Origin: Rhodopseudomonas palustris
GTDB taxonomy: Bacteria > Pseudomonadota > Alphaproteobacteria > Rhizobiales > Xanthobacteraceae
Assembly (NCBI RefSeq): GCF_003226555.1
Contig: NZ_QKQS01000008.1
Location: 1-64,000 of the forward strand
Direction: 5' to 3'
Length of the DNA: 64,000 nt
The notes below the pieces were generated by a model that ran no database searches, was not told the DNA's origin, and saw only the letters and a program-made list of their open reading frames with translations. The position numbers and the translations under genes were made by a program. Of the stretch, positions 47,193-56,010 are shown in pieces. Position 1 is the first letter of the stretch. The number at the start of each line of letters is the position of its first letter.

Positions 47193-47324
47193 GGCCTCAG
47201 CCAGCCGACGACTGCCGCGTTTTACGGTTGCTTCCGCTGGCCCGTCGGGGCCAGCATGCTGGCATTGATCCAGTCATTTCCAAACGGCGCCGACCCCGAT
47301 CCGGCCCCGAGACCAGAGCGCGCG

Positions 47325-48524
47325 ATGACCGCATCGGCCCAGCAGTCCGCCACCGCCGAGCGTCTGCATGCGCTCGACGCGGTGCGCGGTTTCGCATTGC
47401 TTCTCGGCATCTTCTATCACGCTGCATTGTCGTTTCTGCCGTTCGCGCCGCAGTTCTGGATGGTCGCAGACAACCATCCGAGCACGGTGTTGTCGGTGTT
47501 CATGTTCGCCTCGCACAGCTTTCGGATGACGACGTTCTTCCTGATCGCCGGCTTCTTCGCGCGTCTTAGCCTGCACCGGCTCGGCATAACGAGCTTCGTC
47601 CGCGACCGCGGCCGGCGGATCGCACTGCCGCTGGTGGTCGGCTGGCTGGCGGTCACCCTCGCCTTCGGGCTGATCGGCGCCGTCGCCGCGATCCTCGCCA
47701 ATCACGGCCGCCAGCCCCCACTTCACGAGCCGCCCGCCGTCGCAGCGAAATTGTCGCTGACACATCTGTGGTTTCTTTACGTGCTGATCGAGTTCTACGC
47801 GATAACGCTGCTGCTGCGCGCCGCCGTCGCGGCGATCGACCGGGCGGGTCGGATCGGAGCCGGCGTCGACCATCTCGTCGGCTTCGTGGTCTGCAGCCCG
47901 CTCGGCCCGATCCTGCTAGCGCTGCCGGTGAGCGCCGCGCTGCTCGGCGATTCGAGCTGGACGGATTGGCCGAACATCCGCACGCCCGATCATCTCGTCA
48001 CCACCGCGCAGGCCTGGATCGTCTACGGCTTGGCGTTCGGCTTCGGCTTCGCGCTGCATCGTCAATCACGACTGATCTGGCGGCTGCAATCGTACTGGCT
48101 GCTGTACTTGGCGGTCGCGATTGCGTCGATCGTGGCCTGTCTGTTGCTCGGCGCGGTGGCGACGAACGGTTTGGAAGCCGGCCTGCTACGCAGCGCGCGC
48201 GCGATGTGCTATGCGGTCGCGAGTTGGACCGCAACGCTCGGCGTGGTCGGCGCCGCACTACGCTTCCTGTCCAGCTTCAGCAAGACGCGGCGATACATCG
48301 CCGACGCGTCGTATTGGTTGTACATCGTGCATCTGCCGATCATCGTCGCGCTGCAGATCGCCGTCGCACGACTGGGCTGGCCGTGGCCGGCCAAATACGC
48401 GACCATCATGGCGATCACGCTGGTGCTCGGCTTCGTCAGCTATCAGTATCTGGTGCGTTACCGCCTGATCGGCACCATACTCAATGGTCCGCGCACCCCG
48501 CCTGCACATCCGGCGCCTCCTTAA
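47325..48524 (+). CDS. Membrane acyltransferase 3 family protein (MdoC/OpgC-like)
   Basis: This 399-residue protein (from the ATG at 47325; a start at 47256 is possible) is an acyltransferase-3/putative acyltransferase with about ten membrane helices. The hallmark LDAVRGFALLLGIFYHAALS with the conserved Arg and His is near residue 22, then FRMTTFFLIAGFFARLSLHR, LPLVVGWLAVTLAFGLIGAV, HLWFLYVLIEFYAITLLLRA and, later, YIADASYWLYIVHLPIIVAL. It resembles the glucan succinyltransferase MdoC/OpgC, which decorates periplasmic glucans, but the donor and acceptor are not provable here. No glucan synthesis genes are adjacent. Confidence 0.82.
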   Translation: MTASAQQSATAERLHALDAVRGFALLLGIFYHAALSFLPFAPQFWMVADNHPSTVLSVFMFASHSFRMTTFFLIAGFFARLSLHRLGITSFVRDRGRRIALPLVVGWLAVTLAFGLIGAVAAILANHGRQPPLHEPPAVAAKLSLTHLWFLYVLIEFYAITLLLRAAVAAIDRAGRIGAGVDHLVGFVVCSPLGPILLALPVSAALLGDSSWTDWPNIRTPDHLVTTAQAWIVYGLAFGFGFALHRQSRLIWRLQSYWLLYLAVAIASIVACLLLGAVATNGLEAGLLRSARAMCYAVASWTATLGVVGAALRFLSSFSKTRRYIADASYWLYIVHLPIIVALQIAVARLGWPWPAKYATIMAITLVLGFVSYQYLVRYRLIGTILNGPRTPPAHPAPP

Positions 48525-48662
48525 ACGGCCAGTGCTCGCCAAGGGTGAAGCCCTCCAGACTCACCAACGTGTCGGCATCCGCCAAGCCGGCACGCTTGCC
48601 GAACTGAGCGACAAAGCCACCGGGATCCCTTTGCGGCTTGACGATCCACCCCAATCGACCTA

Positions 48663-48686
48663 TCAATCCATCAATCGATGGATTGA
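48663..48686. promoter_or_regulatory. Perfect 10-bp-arm palindrome abutting the ArsR start
   Basis: TCAATCCATC (48663-48672) and GATGGATTGA (48677-48686) are exact inverse complements with AATC between them. The right arm ends two bases before the ATG at 48689, so a bound dimer would cover the ribosome-binding region. ArsR/SmtB repressors bind such dyads, and the gene downstream is of that family. It should be the operator of the regulator and the histidine-rich gene. Confidence 0.82.
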
Positions 48687-48688
48687 GC

Positions 48689-49066
48689 ATGACGAAATCC
48701 GGGACAGTTCGGCGAACGGTTGAACCGCACGATCATCCGCCGCGTGCGGTGGTCAAGCTGCCGCGGCGGCGTGACATCGACGACGCTGCGAAAATGTTCG
48801 AAGCGCTCGGCGAGCCGGCACGGCTGCGCCTGCTACTGCGATTGTCGACCGACGAAATCTGCGTCTCCGAACTGGCGGAGATCGAGGGTGAGCAACTCAC
48901 GACCGTGTCGGCCCGCTTGAAATCGCTCCACGCGGCGCGGCTGGTCAAGCGCCGGCGGCAAGCCAAGCATGTCTACTACTCCGTCGCCGACGACCATGTG
49001 CTGCAGATGATCGGCGGCGCCATCGCTCACGCGGCCGAGCACGACAGCAACCATCAAGACCACTGA
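48689..49066 (+). CDS. ArsR/SmtB-family metal-responsive repressor
   Basis: This 125-residue protein is an ArsR/SmtB repressor. The winged helix runs from FEALGEPARLRLLLRLSTDE to ICVSELAEIEGEQLTTVSAR, LKSLHAARLVKRRRQAKHVY and YSVADDHVLQMIGGAIAHAA. The C-terminal AEHDSNHQDH with His and Asp residues resembles the alpha-5 metal site of zinc sensors such as SmtB/CzrA, and the N-terminus adds HDHPP. I therefore infer a zinc- or cobalt-like sensor rather than an arsenic sensor, since no CVC pair is present. The ATG at 48689 follows the palindrome by two bases. It precedes the histidine-rich protein gene by 11 bases, so the two form an operon. Confidence 0.9.
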   Translation: MTKSGTVRRTVEPHDHPPRAVVKLPRRRDIDDAAKMFEALGEPARLRLLLRLSTDEICVSELAEIEGEQLTTVSARLKSLHAARLVKRRRQAKHVYYSVADDHVLQMIGGAIAHAAEHDSNHQDH

Positions 49067-49077
49067 AGGAGACCACA

Positions 49078-49416
49078 ATGGCTACCTGCAACGAATCCCA
49101 CCACGCCAATCACGACCATCAGCACGGCCCGAACTGCGGCCACACCGCAATCAAGCACGAGGGCCATATCGACTATCTGCACGATGGCCATCTGCATCAC
49201 ATGCACGGCGATCACGTGGATGAACATCGCATCGCGGTCGACGGCACCAACCCGGTGGCATGCACGCCCGACACCAAATGCAGCCATACCCATGGTCCCG
49301 GCTGCGGCCACGAAGCCGTGCCGCATGGCGACCACGTCGATTATCTGGTGAACGGCCGCCTGCACCACCCGCACGGCGACCATTGCGACGACCACGGCCC
49401 GCTCGAACTCGCCTGA
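49078..49416 (+). CDS. Histidine-rich metal-binding protein with internal duplication
   Basis: This 112-residue protein contains 25 histidines and six cysteines. It is built from two similar halves: HQHGPNCGHTAIKHEGHIDY followed by HLHHMHGDHVDEH, and HTHGPGCGHEAVPHGDHVDY followed by RLHHPHGDHCDDH. The repeated HxHGPxCGH and HHxHGDH motifs would bind several zinc, nickel or cobalt ions. There is no signal peptide or membrane segment, so it should act in the cytosol as a metal store or chaperone. GGAGA stands eight bases before the ATG. It follows the ArsR gene by 11 bases and is presumably derepressed by the same metal. No cation exporter gene is next to it. Confidence 0.88.
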   Translation: MATCNESHHANHDHQHGPNCGHTAIKHEGHIDYLHDGHLHHMHGDHVDEHRIAVDGTNPVACTPDTKCSHTHGPGCGHEAVPHGDHVDYLVNGRLHHPHGDHCDDHGPLELA

Positions 49417-49877
49417 GCGTCGACGCAGGCATTGTCGCGCGAAACGCAAACAGCTTCGCGGAGCTGCAATGCGTCCAAACACTGGTCTGGAGCTCCGGTT
49501 CTGATTTGATCAGGACCGGACATTGTTCAGATGAGCCGGGCTTCCCCGGTAGGCGCGCTTACCACGACATCACGTAGCTCCGGCGTAGGGGCCTCCACCC
49601 GGCAGCCCGGTCGTGGTGTCGGTGAGCTGCTGCAGGTCCGGAATATTCGCCGCCGTCTTGGTGCCGGAGCCGCTCCGGCCAATGCCGTCGAAGTACCTTT
49701 GGCGGTCGCGGATGCCGACTGTGACAGCAATTGCAGCACCGCAATATTGTTCTGATAAAAAGACCGCACTTGCGATCCGCATGGAAGTCCCCTTCATGAT
49801 CTGTTGGATCGCTGCATTTACCGGGCTAATGAATTGATAAGGATATTGGCAGCAGGAACCTACTTCCGGGGGCGGAC
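49417..49877. other. Gap after the histidine-rich gene, with a doubtful small minus-strand gene
   Basis: This gap of about 460 bases contains no clear plus-strand gene. The only coding-like signal is the minus-strand frame pair at 49570-49785 listed separately. The part from 49417 to 49560 shows nothing recognisable. Confidence 0.4.
49570..49783 (-). pseudogene. Possible small gene with two compensating frameshifts
   Basis: An AAGGGG site stands about seven bases before an ATG at 49783 on the minus strand (MRIASAVFLSEQ in frame one). The middle reads better in the neighbouring frame (FYQNNIAVLQLLSQSASATA, KGTSTALAG), and the end reads better in frame one again (SGSGTKTAANIPDLQQLTDT). A protein mixing the two frames would look like a small Ser/Ala-rich secreted or surface protein. 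This is a pattern judgement only. The continuous frame could also be a real but unrecognised 71-residue protein. Confidence 0.25.
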
Positions 49878-50297
49878 ATGCGGGCATCATTCAACACCGT
49901 TCGACAGCTGGGGCTGCTCGGCCTGTTGACCGGCACTGTGCTGGTTGCAGGCGTCGCGCCGCCGCGCGCCGACGACACGGCCGAGACGCTGCGCCTTGCG
50001 GTCGGCGGCGATGCGACCTTCAGCCTGAAAGAGAATCCCTCGACCGGCTATCGCTGGCACCTGGACACCAAGGCCAGCCGCGATCTCGACCTGATCGAGA
50101 TCTCCGATGCTGGTTATCACCAGGGCGCCGGCGACGTGGTGCACCAACCGGTGGTCGGCGTGCCCGGCATGCGGTCGTTCCGCATCATGGCGCGCAAGGC
50201 CGGTACCGCGACCGCGGTGTTCGACTACTTGCGCGATTGGGAGAACCAGGCGCCGGCACAGCGCCACACCGTCACGGTCGAGATCACGCCGCGCTGA
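49878..50297 (+). CDS. Chagasin-like (I42) cysteine protease inhibitor
   Basis: This 139-residue protein has a signal peptide (residues 1-31, ending APPRA before DD) and a chagasin-type immunoglobulin fold. The three inhibitor loops are visible: ENPSTGYRW at residues 52-60, the region GVPGMRSF at 94-101, and RDWE at 119-122. Chagasin-type inhibitors block papain-like cysteine proteases with these loops. It is exported, so it would act in the periplasm or outside. It stands alone on the plus strand and is convergent with the cupin gene, and no papain-like protease gene is adjacent. GGGGGCGG stands upstream of the ATG at 49878. Confidence 0.87.
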   Translation: MRASFNTVRQLGLLGLLTGTVLVAGVAPPRADDTAETLRLAVGGDATFSLKENPSTGYRWHLDTKASRDLDLIEISDAGYHQGAGDVVHQPVVGVPGMRSFRIMARKAGTATAVFDYLRDWENQAPAQRHTVTVEITPR

Positions 50298-50304
50298 AGC
50301 GCAG

Positions 50305-50802
50305 CTACTCCGCGCCGGTGCGGATGAAGTCGGCGACCTGCTCGGTCTTGCGCAGCTTGGCGAGATCGTCCGCCGTCGGCAGTTGCGGCCGGTCGCGGGC
50401 GACGTTGACCACGCAGAGAAAGCCGAGGCAGTCGCCGCGATTGGCGCGGAACTGATGCCAGGTCATCGGCGGGATGAACACCAGATCGCCCTGCCCGACA
50501 TCGCGGATCGTCTCGCCGACCAGGCACTGCCCGCGCCCACGGTGGATCATCACCGCATGCACATGGGCATGGCGCTCCAGCGTCGAATAGCCGCCTTCGC
50601 TCACCTCAAAGTAGCGCCACTCGCAAGCCAGGCTAGGATCCGAGAACAGCAATTGCCGCGAGACGTCCTGAAACGGCGCTTCGGCGGTCTGCTTGTACGG
50701 CATTACCGCGACACCTTCCCAACGGCCCGGTTCGGTCTGCGCGCGCACGCCGGGGCGCTCGCCCGAAGGCGGCTGCGGCGCTGCTGCGTTGTCATTGGCC
50801 AT
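50305..50802 (-). CDS. Cupin-domain protein, probable methylthioxylulose-phosphate methylsulfurylase
   Basis: This 165-residue cupin has the metal motif in residues 76-82 (E76, H78, H80, H82 in ERHAHVHAV) and H116 in MTWHQFRA. RYFEVSEGGYSTLERHAHVH and the GDLVFIPPMTWHQF strand match the cupin that sits beside the RuBisCO-like protein in Rhodospirillum rubrum. There it converts 1-methylthioxylulose 5-phosphate to deoxyxylulose 5-phosphate and methanethiol, feeding isoprenoid synthesis. That function was published for R. rubrum; here it rests on gene pairing and pattern. The start overlaps the RLP gene by 11 bases, so translation is coupled. Confidence 0.82.
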   Translation of the reverse strand: MANDNAAAPQPPSGERPGVRAQTEPGRWEGVAVMPYKQTAEAPFQDVSRQLLFSDPSLACEWRYFEVSEGGYSTLERHAHVHAVMIHRGRGQCLVGETIRDVGQGDLVFIPPMTWHQFRANRGDCLGFLCVVNVARDRPQLPTADDLAKLRKTEQVADFIRTGAE

Positions 50803-51892
50803 GGCTTGCGACCTCCGCGGTGAACCGCGCCGCCTGTTCGGTGAGATGCACGCCCGCAGCGAGCAGGCTGCCGCCGATCAGCAGCATCACGTCGGGACCG
50901 TAGAATGCCAGCAGTTCTTTGATCCGATCAATCGCGATGCCGCCGGCCGGCATCGGCAGGCACGGCTTCAGATCGCACCAGTCGCACCGCGCCGCATCCG
51001 CCAGCGCGCGGCAGGTCTCCGGCGTGTAGGCGAACCGGCCGCCGTGATGCGGAAAGATGGTCGCGTCGGCACCGAGCAGCCTGAACAGTCGGCCGAGCAG
51101 CAGGTCCGGCGCGATCCGCTGCGCGCCGGCGAGCGACGGATGCGCCAGCACGATCAGCCCCTCGGCCTCTTTGGCGATCAGATGGAAGTTCGCCAGCCCG
51201 ACGATCATCGGCATCAGCATCACGGCCGGCAGACCTTCGCGGCGGACGATGTCGAGCTGCCGCCGCATGTCGTCGAGCGAACCGGAGACGTGCGGCGCAT
51301 ACAACGTCGTCGCCCCCCGCACCGCATTGGCGTCCCCCACCGCGCGGGCGACCGCCGGCACCCGCGCCGCGAACGGGCTGAACGCCTGATCGGCGATGCC
51401 GTGGTCGTCCTTGATCAGATCGACGCCGCCGCGCGCCAGCCGCCCCGCGAGCGCCGCCAGCGCCTGCGGCGACAGCCCCTGCGGCTTCAGTGCCGACGCG
51501 GTCAGCGCCCGCCGCGGCGCATTGAGCTTGGCGCGAATGCCGGCGATCCCGAACCTCGGCCCGCAGAACGCAGCCGGATAGGCCGACGGCAAGTCGACAT
51601 CGGCCAGCACGACGTCGGGCTGGATCGAGCTGTTGCCGAACAGCATATTGAGAAGCTGTCCCGGCTCAGCGGGTGCGGTCGCGCTCGCCAGACTGATCCG
51701 CACGGAAAATCGCGCCTCGCCGATCGGCGTGATCGCTTCGACCCGGCCGACGATGTCGTCGCGAAGATGCGGCTCCGTCACCGCCGCGAGCGGGCATTCG
51801 ACGCTCTGCTCGATCGCCAGCGCCTCGGCGCGCGCGGCGATCTCCGCCGGCGGCGCGCCGACCTGATAGGTGACGATAATCCGTTCGCTCAT
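50792..51892 (-). CDS. RuBisCO-like protein (form IV, DeepYkr-type), probable 5-methylthioribulose-1-phosphate isomerase
   Basis: This 366-residue protein is a form IV RuBisCO homologue without carboxylase ability. K136 in SALKPQG matches active-site Lys175 of RuBisCO, and the next site (Lys177) is Gln. The carbamate-lysine region reads K161-D162-D163-H164 in DLIKDDHG, so the glutamate metal ligand of RuBisCO is replaced by His. H251 (HPSLAG) and H282/H283 (FPHHGGRF) follow, and the phosphate site reads LIGGSLLAAG near 340. The R. rubrum enzyme of this type isomerises 5-methylthioribulose 1-phosphate. The cupin gene overlaps its 3' end. A nucleoside transporter gene is divergent upstream. The ATG at 51892 was chosen because upstream frame lacks family sequence. 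Confidence 0.9.
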   Translation of the reverse strand: MSERIIVTYQVGAPPAEIAARAEALAIEQSVECPLAAVTEPHLRDDIVGRVEAITPIGEARFSVRISLASATAPAEPGQLLNMLFGNSSIQPDVVLADVDLPSAYPAAFCGPRFGIAGIRAKLNAPRRALTASALKPQGLSPQALAALAGRLARGGVDLIKDDHGIADQAFSPFAARVPAVARAVGDANAVRGATTLYAPHVSGSLDDMRRQLDIVRREGLPAVMLMPMIVGLANFHLIAKEAEGLIVLAHPSLAGAQRIAPDLLLGRLFRLLGADATIFPHHGGRFAYTPETCRALADAARCDWCDLKPCLPMPAGGIAIDRIKELLAFYGPDVMLLIGGSLLAAGVHLTEQAARFTAEVASHGQ

Positions 51893-52073
51893 ATCCGATC
51901 CAATATCGCGACGGCCGACCTGTCCGGCCTGTCTAGCACAGCCTGTTCGAACCGCAGTGTCGTCGCGGCGGACGAAGCCGCGATGACGGCATCGTCGCGG
52001 TGATCCGCGCTTTAGTCGACTTGCCAGCGCGCCCCGCCGTGGCCTACCCATCGGGTTCGGCTCGGGGGACACA

Positions 52074-53324
52074 ATGCTGCAATTGCAATCCGGCTTCGGC
52101 GTGTTCGCGCTGCTGATGCTCGCGTGGGCGTTCGGCGAACATCGCGACCGCGTCTCGGTGCGGCAGGTCGCGATCGGGCTCGGCGTCACGCTTCTGACCG
52201 CGGTCGCGATGCTGAAATTGCCCGGCGCCGCCCATGCGTTCGGGGCGATCAACGACGCGGTCGGCGTGATCGCAGCGGCGAGCCGCGCCGGCACCTCGTT
52301 TGCATTCGGGTATCTCGGCGGCGCCCCGGCACCGTTCGACGTCAAGGCGCCCGGCGCCGATTTCATCCTCGCGTTTCAGGCGCTGCCGGTGGTGCTGGTG
52401 ATGAGCGTGCTGACCACGCTGTTGTTCTACTGGCGGATCCTGCCGCCGGTGGTGCGCGGCATGGCGTGGCTGCTCGAGCGCACGCTCGGCGTCGGCGGCG
52501 CGGTCGGGCTGTCGACCGCCGCCAATGTGTTTCTCGGCATGGTCGAAGCGCCGCTGTTCATCCGCCCATATCTGGCGCAGCTCACCCGCAGCGAATTGTT
52601 CCTGGTGATGACCGGCGGCATGGCCGGGATCGCCGGCACCGTGCTGGTGCTGTATTCGACGCTGCTGGCGCCGGTGCTGCCGGACGCCGCCGCGCATTTC
52701 GTCATCGCCTCGGTCCTCGGCGCGCCGGCCGCGATCCTAGTCAGCCTGATCATGGTGCCGGAGACGGAGGCGCGCGCCACCGGCGGCGAACTCGCCGATC
52801 CCGGCAAGATCGCGGTCAGCAGCATGGACGCCATCGTCAAGGGCACCGCCGCCGGCCTCGACCTGCTGCTCAACATCATTGCGATGCTGATCGTGCTGGT
52901 GGCGCTGGTGTATCTCGGCAACGCCGCACTCGGCCTGCTGCCGCCTATCGGCGGCGAGGCGATCACGCTGCAGCGGCTGCTCGGCTATCTGATGGCGCCG
53001 GTGTGCTGGCTGCTCGGCCTACCGTGGGATCAGGCGGTGACGGCGGGGTCGCTGATGGGGATCAAGACTGTCCTCAACGAGCTGATCGCCTATGTCGAGC
53101 TTTCGAAGCTGCCGGAGGGGGCGCTCGATCCGCGCTCGAAGCTGATCATGCTGTACGCGATGTGCGGCTTCGCCAATTTCGGCAGCCTCGGCATCATGCT
53201 CGGCGGCCTCACTGCGATGGCGCCGCAGCGCCGCGAGGAGATCGCCGCGCTCGGCCTCAGGTCGATCGTCTCCGGCACGCTCACCACCTGCCTGATGGGC
53301 GCGGTGGTCGGGGTGATGACGTAA
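52074..53324 (+). CDS. CNT-family concentrative nucleoside transporter (NupC-like)
   Basis: This 416-residue membrane protein belongs to the concentrative nucleoside transporter family. Characteristic parts are FGVFALLMLAWAFGEHRDRV at the first helix, GVGGAVGLSTAANVFLGMVE and APLFIRPYLAQLTRSELFLV (the substrate region), MTGGMAGIAGTVLVLYSTLL, AGLDLLLNIIAMLIVLVALV, and near the end GSLMGIKTVLNELIAYVELS and YAMCGFANFGSLGIMLGGLT. It imports nucleosides with sodium or protons. It is divergent from the RuBisCO-like gene, with a 181-base shared promoter region. This suggests it might bring in methylthioadenosine or a similar nucleoside for that pathway, which is inference. GGGGGACACA precedes the ATG. 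Confidence 0.9.
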   Translation: MLQLQSGFGVFALLMLAWAFGEHRDRVSVRQVAIGLGVTLLTAVAMLKLPGAAHAFGAINDAVGVIAAASRAGTSFAFGYLGGAPAPFDVKAPGADFILAFQALPVVLVMSVLTTLLFYWRILPPVVRGMAWLLERTLGVGGAVGLSTAANVFLGMVEAPLFIRPYLAQLTRSELFLVMTGGMAGIAGTVLVLYSTLLAPVLPDAAAHFVIASVLGAPAAILVSLIMVPETEARATGGELADPGKIAVSSMDAIVKGTAAGLDLLLNIIAMLIVLVALVYLGNAALGLLPPIGGEAITLQRLLGYLMAPVCWLLGLPWDQAVTAGSLMGIKTVLNELIAYVELSKLPEGALDPRSKLIMLYAMCGFANFGSLGIMLGGLTAMAPQRREEIAALGLRSIVSGTLTTCLMGAVVGVMT

Positions 53325-53405
53325 AGGAGGCGACGTAGGCAACTTGCGTCTTGGCGGACGCTGCCTGCTCCCTCTCCCCGCGCGGATAGAGGTTACGACG
53401 CCTCG

Positions 53406-56010
53406 TCAGCTCGACAGCCGCAATAGATCCGTCCGCGAGGCCAGCGGCCGCTGCCCAGCGAGCTTGCGGATCCGCCGCATCAGCGAGACAGCTCGCGTGG
53501 TGCTGTGCTCGATCAGCCAGCGCGCGAATGCCGACGGCGGCAGCGCGGGCGCGTGGAGGAAGCCCTGCACCACAGCGCAGCCGAGCTGCGAGAGCAGCAT
53601 TTGTTGCCCCTCGGTCTCGACGCCTTCGGCGACCACGGTGAGCTCCAGCGCCTGTCCGACACGGATGATGGCCGTGACCACCGCCCGCGCGTTGCTGTCG
53701 GTCTCGAGCTGCTGCATGAAACTGCGGTCGATCTTCAACTCTCGGATGGGAAGTTGCACCAAGCGGCTCAGGCTGGAATAGCCGGTTCCGAAATCGTCGA
53801 GCGCCAAGCCGACCCCCAGCGCGCGTAGCGTCTGCATGCTGCCCAGAGCCACCGCTTCTTCGTTCTGCAGCACGCCCTCGGTCACTTCGATCGTCAACAC
53901 TTCCGGCGGCAGCTCGAATTCGGCGAGAATATCGGCCACGATCGAAGCAAGATCGGGATTCTGGAAGTTGATCGGCGACAGATTGACGGACACCGTGGGA
54001 ATATCGAGCCCGGCCTTGCGCCACGCCGCCATCTGCCGGCAGGCGGCGCGGATCGACCACAGCGCGATCTGCTCGATCAATCCACACTCCTCGGCGAGCG
54101 GGATGAACTTCGCAGGCGACACGGCGCCGAGTACGGCATCGTTCCATCGCGCGAGCGCTTCGACGCCGAAAATCGTGCCGTCGGACGAGCGGATCTGCGG
54201 CTGGTAGTGCAGCTCCAGGGCCTCGCGTGCGATCGCGTCGCGAAGCGCGGTCGTGTAGATCACACGCTCCTGGGCGGCCCCATTCATATCATCGCTGTAA
54301 AACCGACGGGTCGCGCGTCCGGCCCGTTTGGCTTGATACATCGCCGTGTCGGCCTGCCGGAGCAGCGTATCGAACTCGGTGGCGTTGTCCGGATAGATGC
54401 TGATACCGATACTGGCGGACATCGACACCTGACGGGTCGCCAGCTTCAGCGGCGCCGTCAACGCCTGCGCGATCCGCGCGACGACGGCATCCGCTCCGGC
54501 CGCGTCACAGCCCGGCATCGCAACGACGAACTCGTCGCCGCCGAGGCGCCCGAGAATGTCACCCGGTTTCACTTGCTCACGCAGCCGCCCGGCAAACGCC
54601 ATGAGGAAGTCGTCACCGGCAGAGTGGCCGAGCGTATCGTTGATATCCTTGAAATTGTCGAGGTCGAGAAACGCCAACGCCACATGCCGCCCCGAAGGAG
54701 GTCGTGATCGCATCTTGGATCAGATCGCGCAGACGAGCGCGATTGGGTAGGCCGGTGAGCAAGTCGTTGTAGGCCATCTGCGCGATCTGAGCGCGCGATT
54801 CCATACGCTCGATCGCCAATGCTCCGAGATGCAAGCACGCCTGCGCGATGCGCTCGTGCCAACGGCTCGGTGCACGGCACTGCCGGAAATAGAATGCGAA
54901 GGTGCCGATGACACGGTCGTCCTTGGACTTAATCGGCAACGACCAGCAGGCGCGCAGCCCCGCCGCGAGCGGCATCGCATTGAACGGCTGCCAACGCGGA
55001 TCGGTCTTGAGGTCGACCGCCAGCACCGGCTCGCCGGTATAGGCGGCGGCGCCGCAGGATCCGACATTTGGACCGATCGCGACCCCGTCCAGCTCAGCGG
55101 AATAATCCTGGGGCAAGGTCGGCCCACCAATCGGATGGATGAATCCGCTCTTATCGATATGGAGCAGCGACGACACCACATCAGGCGCAATGCGTTCGAC
55201 GAAGCGGCACATCCGATCGGCGACTTCAGCAATCGGCACTTCGTCGGCCAGCGCCGCCAGGGTCAGCTGCTGCAGCGAACGCAACTGCACGGTCTCGGAG
55301 ATGTCGGTCATCGAGGCGAAGATATGCATGATCTCGCCGTGCGGATTGCGCAGCGCCTTGACGTCGGCGGATACCCAGATTTCGTCGCCGTTGTCGTCAT
55401 ACAGGAGAACCTGTGCCCCGCGACTGCCGACGTCGTCCTCACCGCGGACAACTCTCTGCAGATCGGCAGGATCGGTATGCGGCCCCGCGAGCAAGTCGGT
55501 CGTGCACCGCCCTTTCACCGCATCGGCCGTATAGCCGAATAGTTTGCTGAACCCGGCGTTGGTGTAGATGATGCTGTCGTCGCGATCGACCAGGATGACG
55601 GCACGGTTGGTCGCATCGGCAATCGACATCAGCAGCGCCAGGCGTTCCCGGCGCTCGACCTCCGCAGTGACGTCGCGAATGGTGGCGATCGTGCAGCCTT
55701 TGCAGTCGGACTCGATACGCTCCAGCGACAGCGCGGCGCGGACGTGGCCACCATCCGTGTGGCCGATATCGATCTGCCCCTCGCCTGCACGCGAGCTCGA
55801 GTCGTCCGCGCCGAGGCCGACGAGTCCGAGCGAACCGGCATCGCCACCGATAACGTCGGCGCGATTGAGCCCCCAGATCGACTCGGCCGCCTCGTTGAAG
55901 TAACGAACGTTCCGGTCGTGATCCACGACGACGACTGCGTCTTTTGCCCGCTGCGGCGAAGCCGAGTAATCACCCCAACCCTTCTCTTCGACGTCATCAC
56001 GTTTCGGCAT
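53406..56010 (-). pseudogene. PAS-PAS-GAF-GGDEF-EAL protein, broken by one extra base
   Basis: The N-terminal frame (56010 to 54613) encodes two PAS domains (AVVVVDHDRNVRYFNEAAES; NRAVILVDRDDSIIYTNAGF), a GAF domain (about 270-400: VSSLLHIDKSGFIHPIGGPT), and LLTGLPNRARLRDLIQDAIT, where a GGDEF domain begins. The C-terminal frame (from about 54700 to 53406) continues ALAFLDLDNFKDINDTLGHS, LGGDEFVVAMPG, and an EAL domain with GVEALARWN, DDFGTGYSS and KIDRSF. Removing one C from the C4 run at 54690-54693 joins the frames as TSFGRHVALAFLDL, giving an 867-residue Dos-like cyclic di-GMP enzyme. GGDEF and EAL motifs are intact. A real mutation and an assembly error cannot be separated here. Confidence 0.82.

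Noticed and set aside
48638-48688. Upstream start for the ArsR gene
   Set aside because: It would put the perfect palindrome inside the coding region, and the added residues are not conserved-looking.
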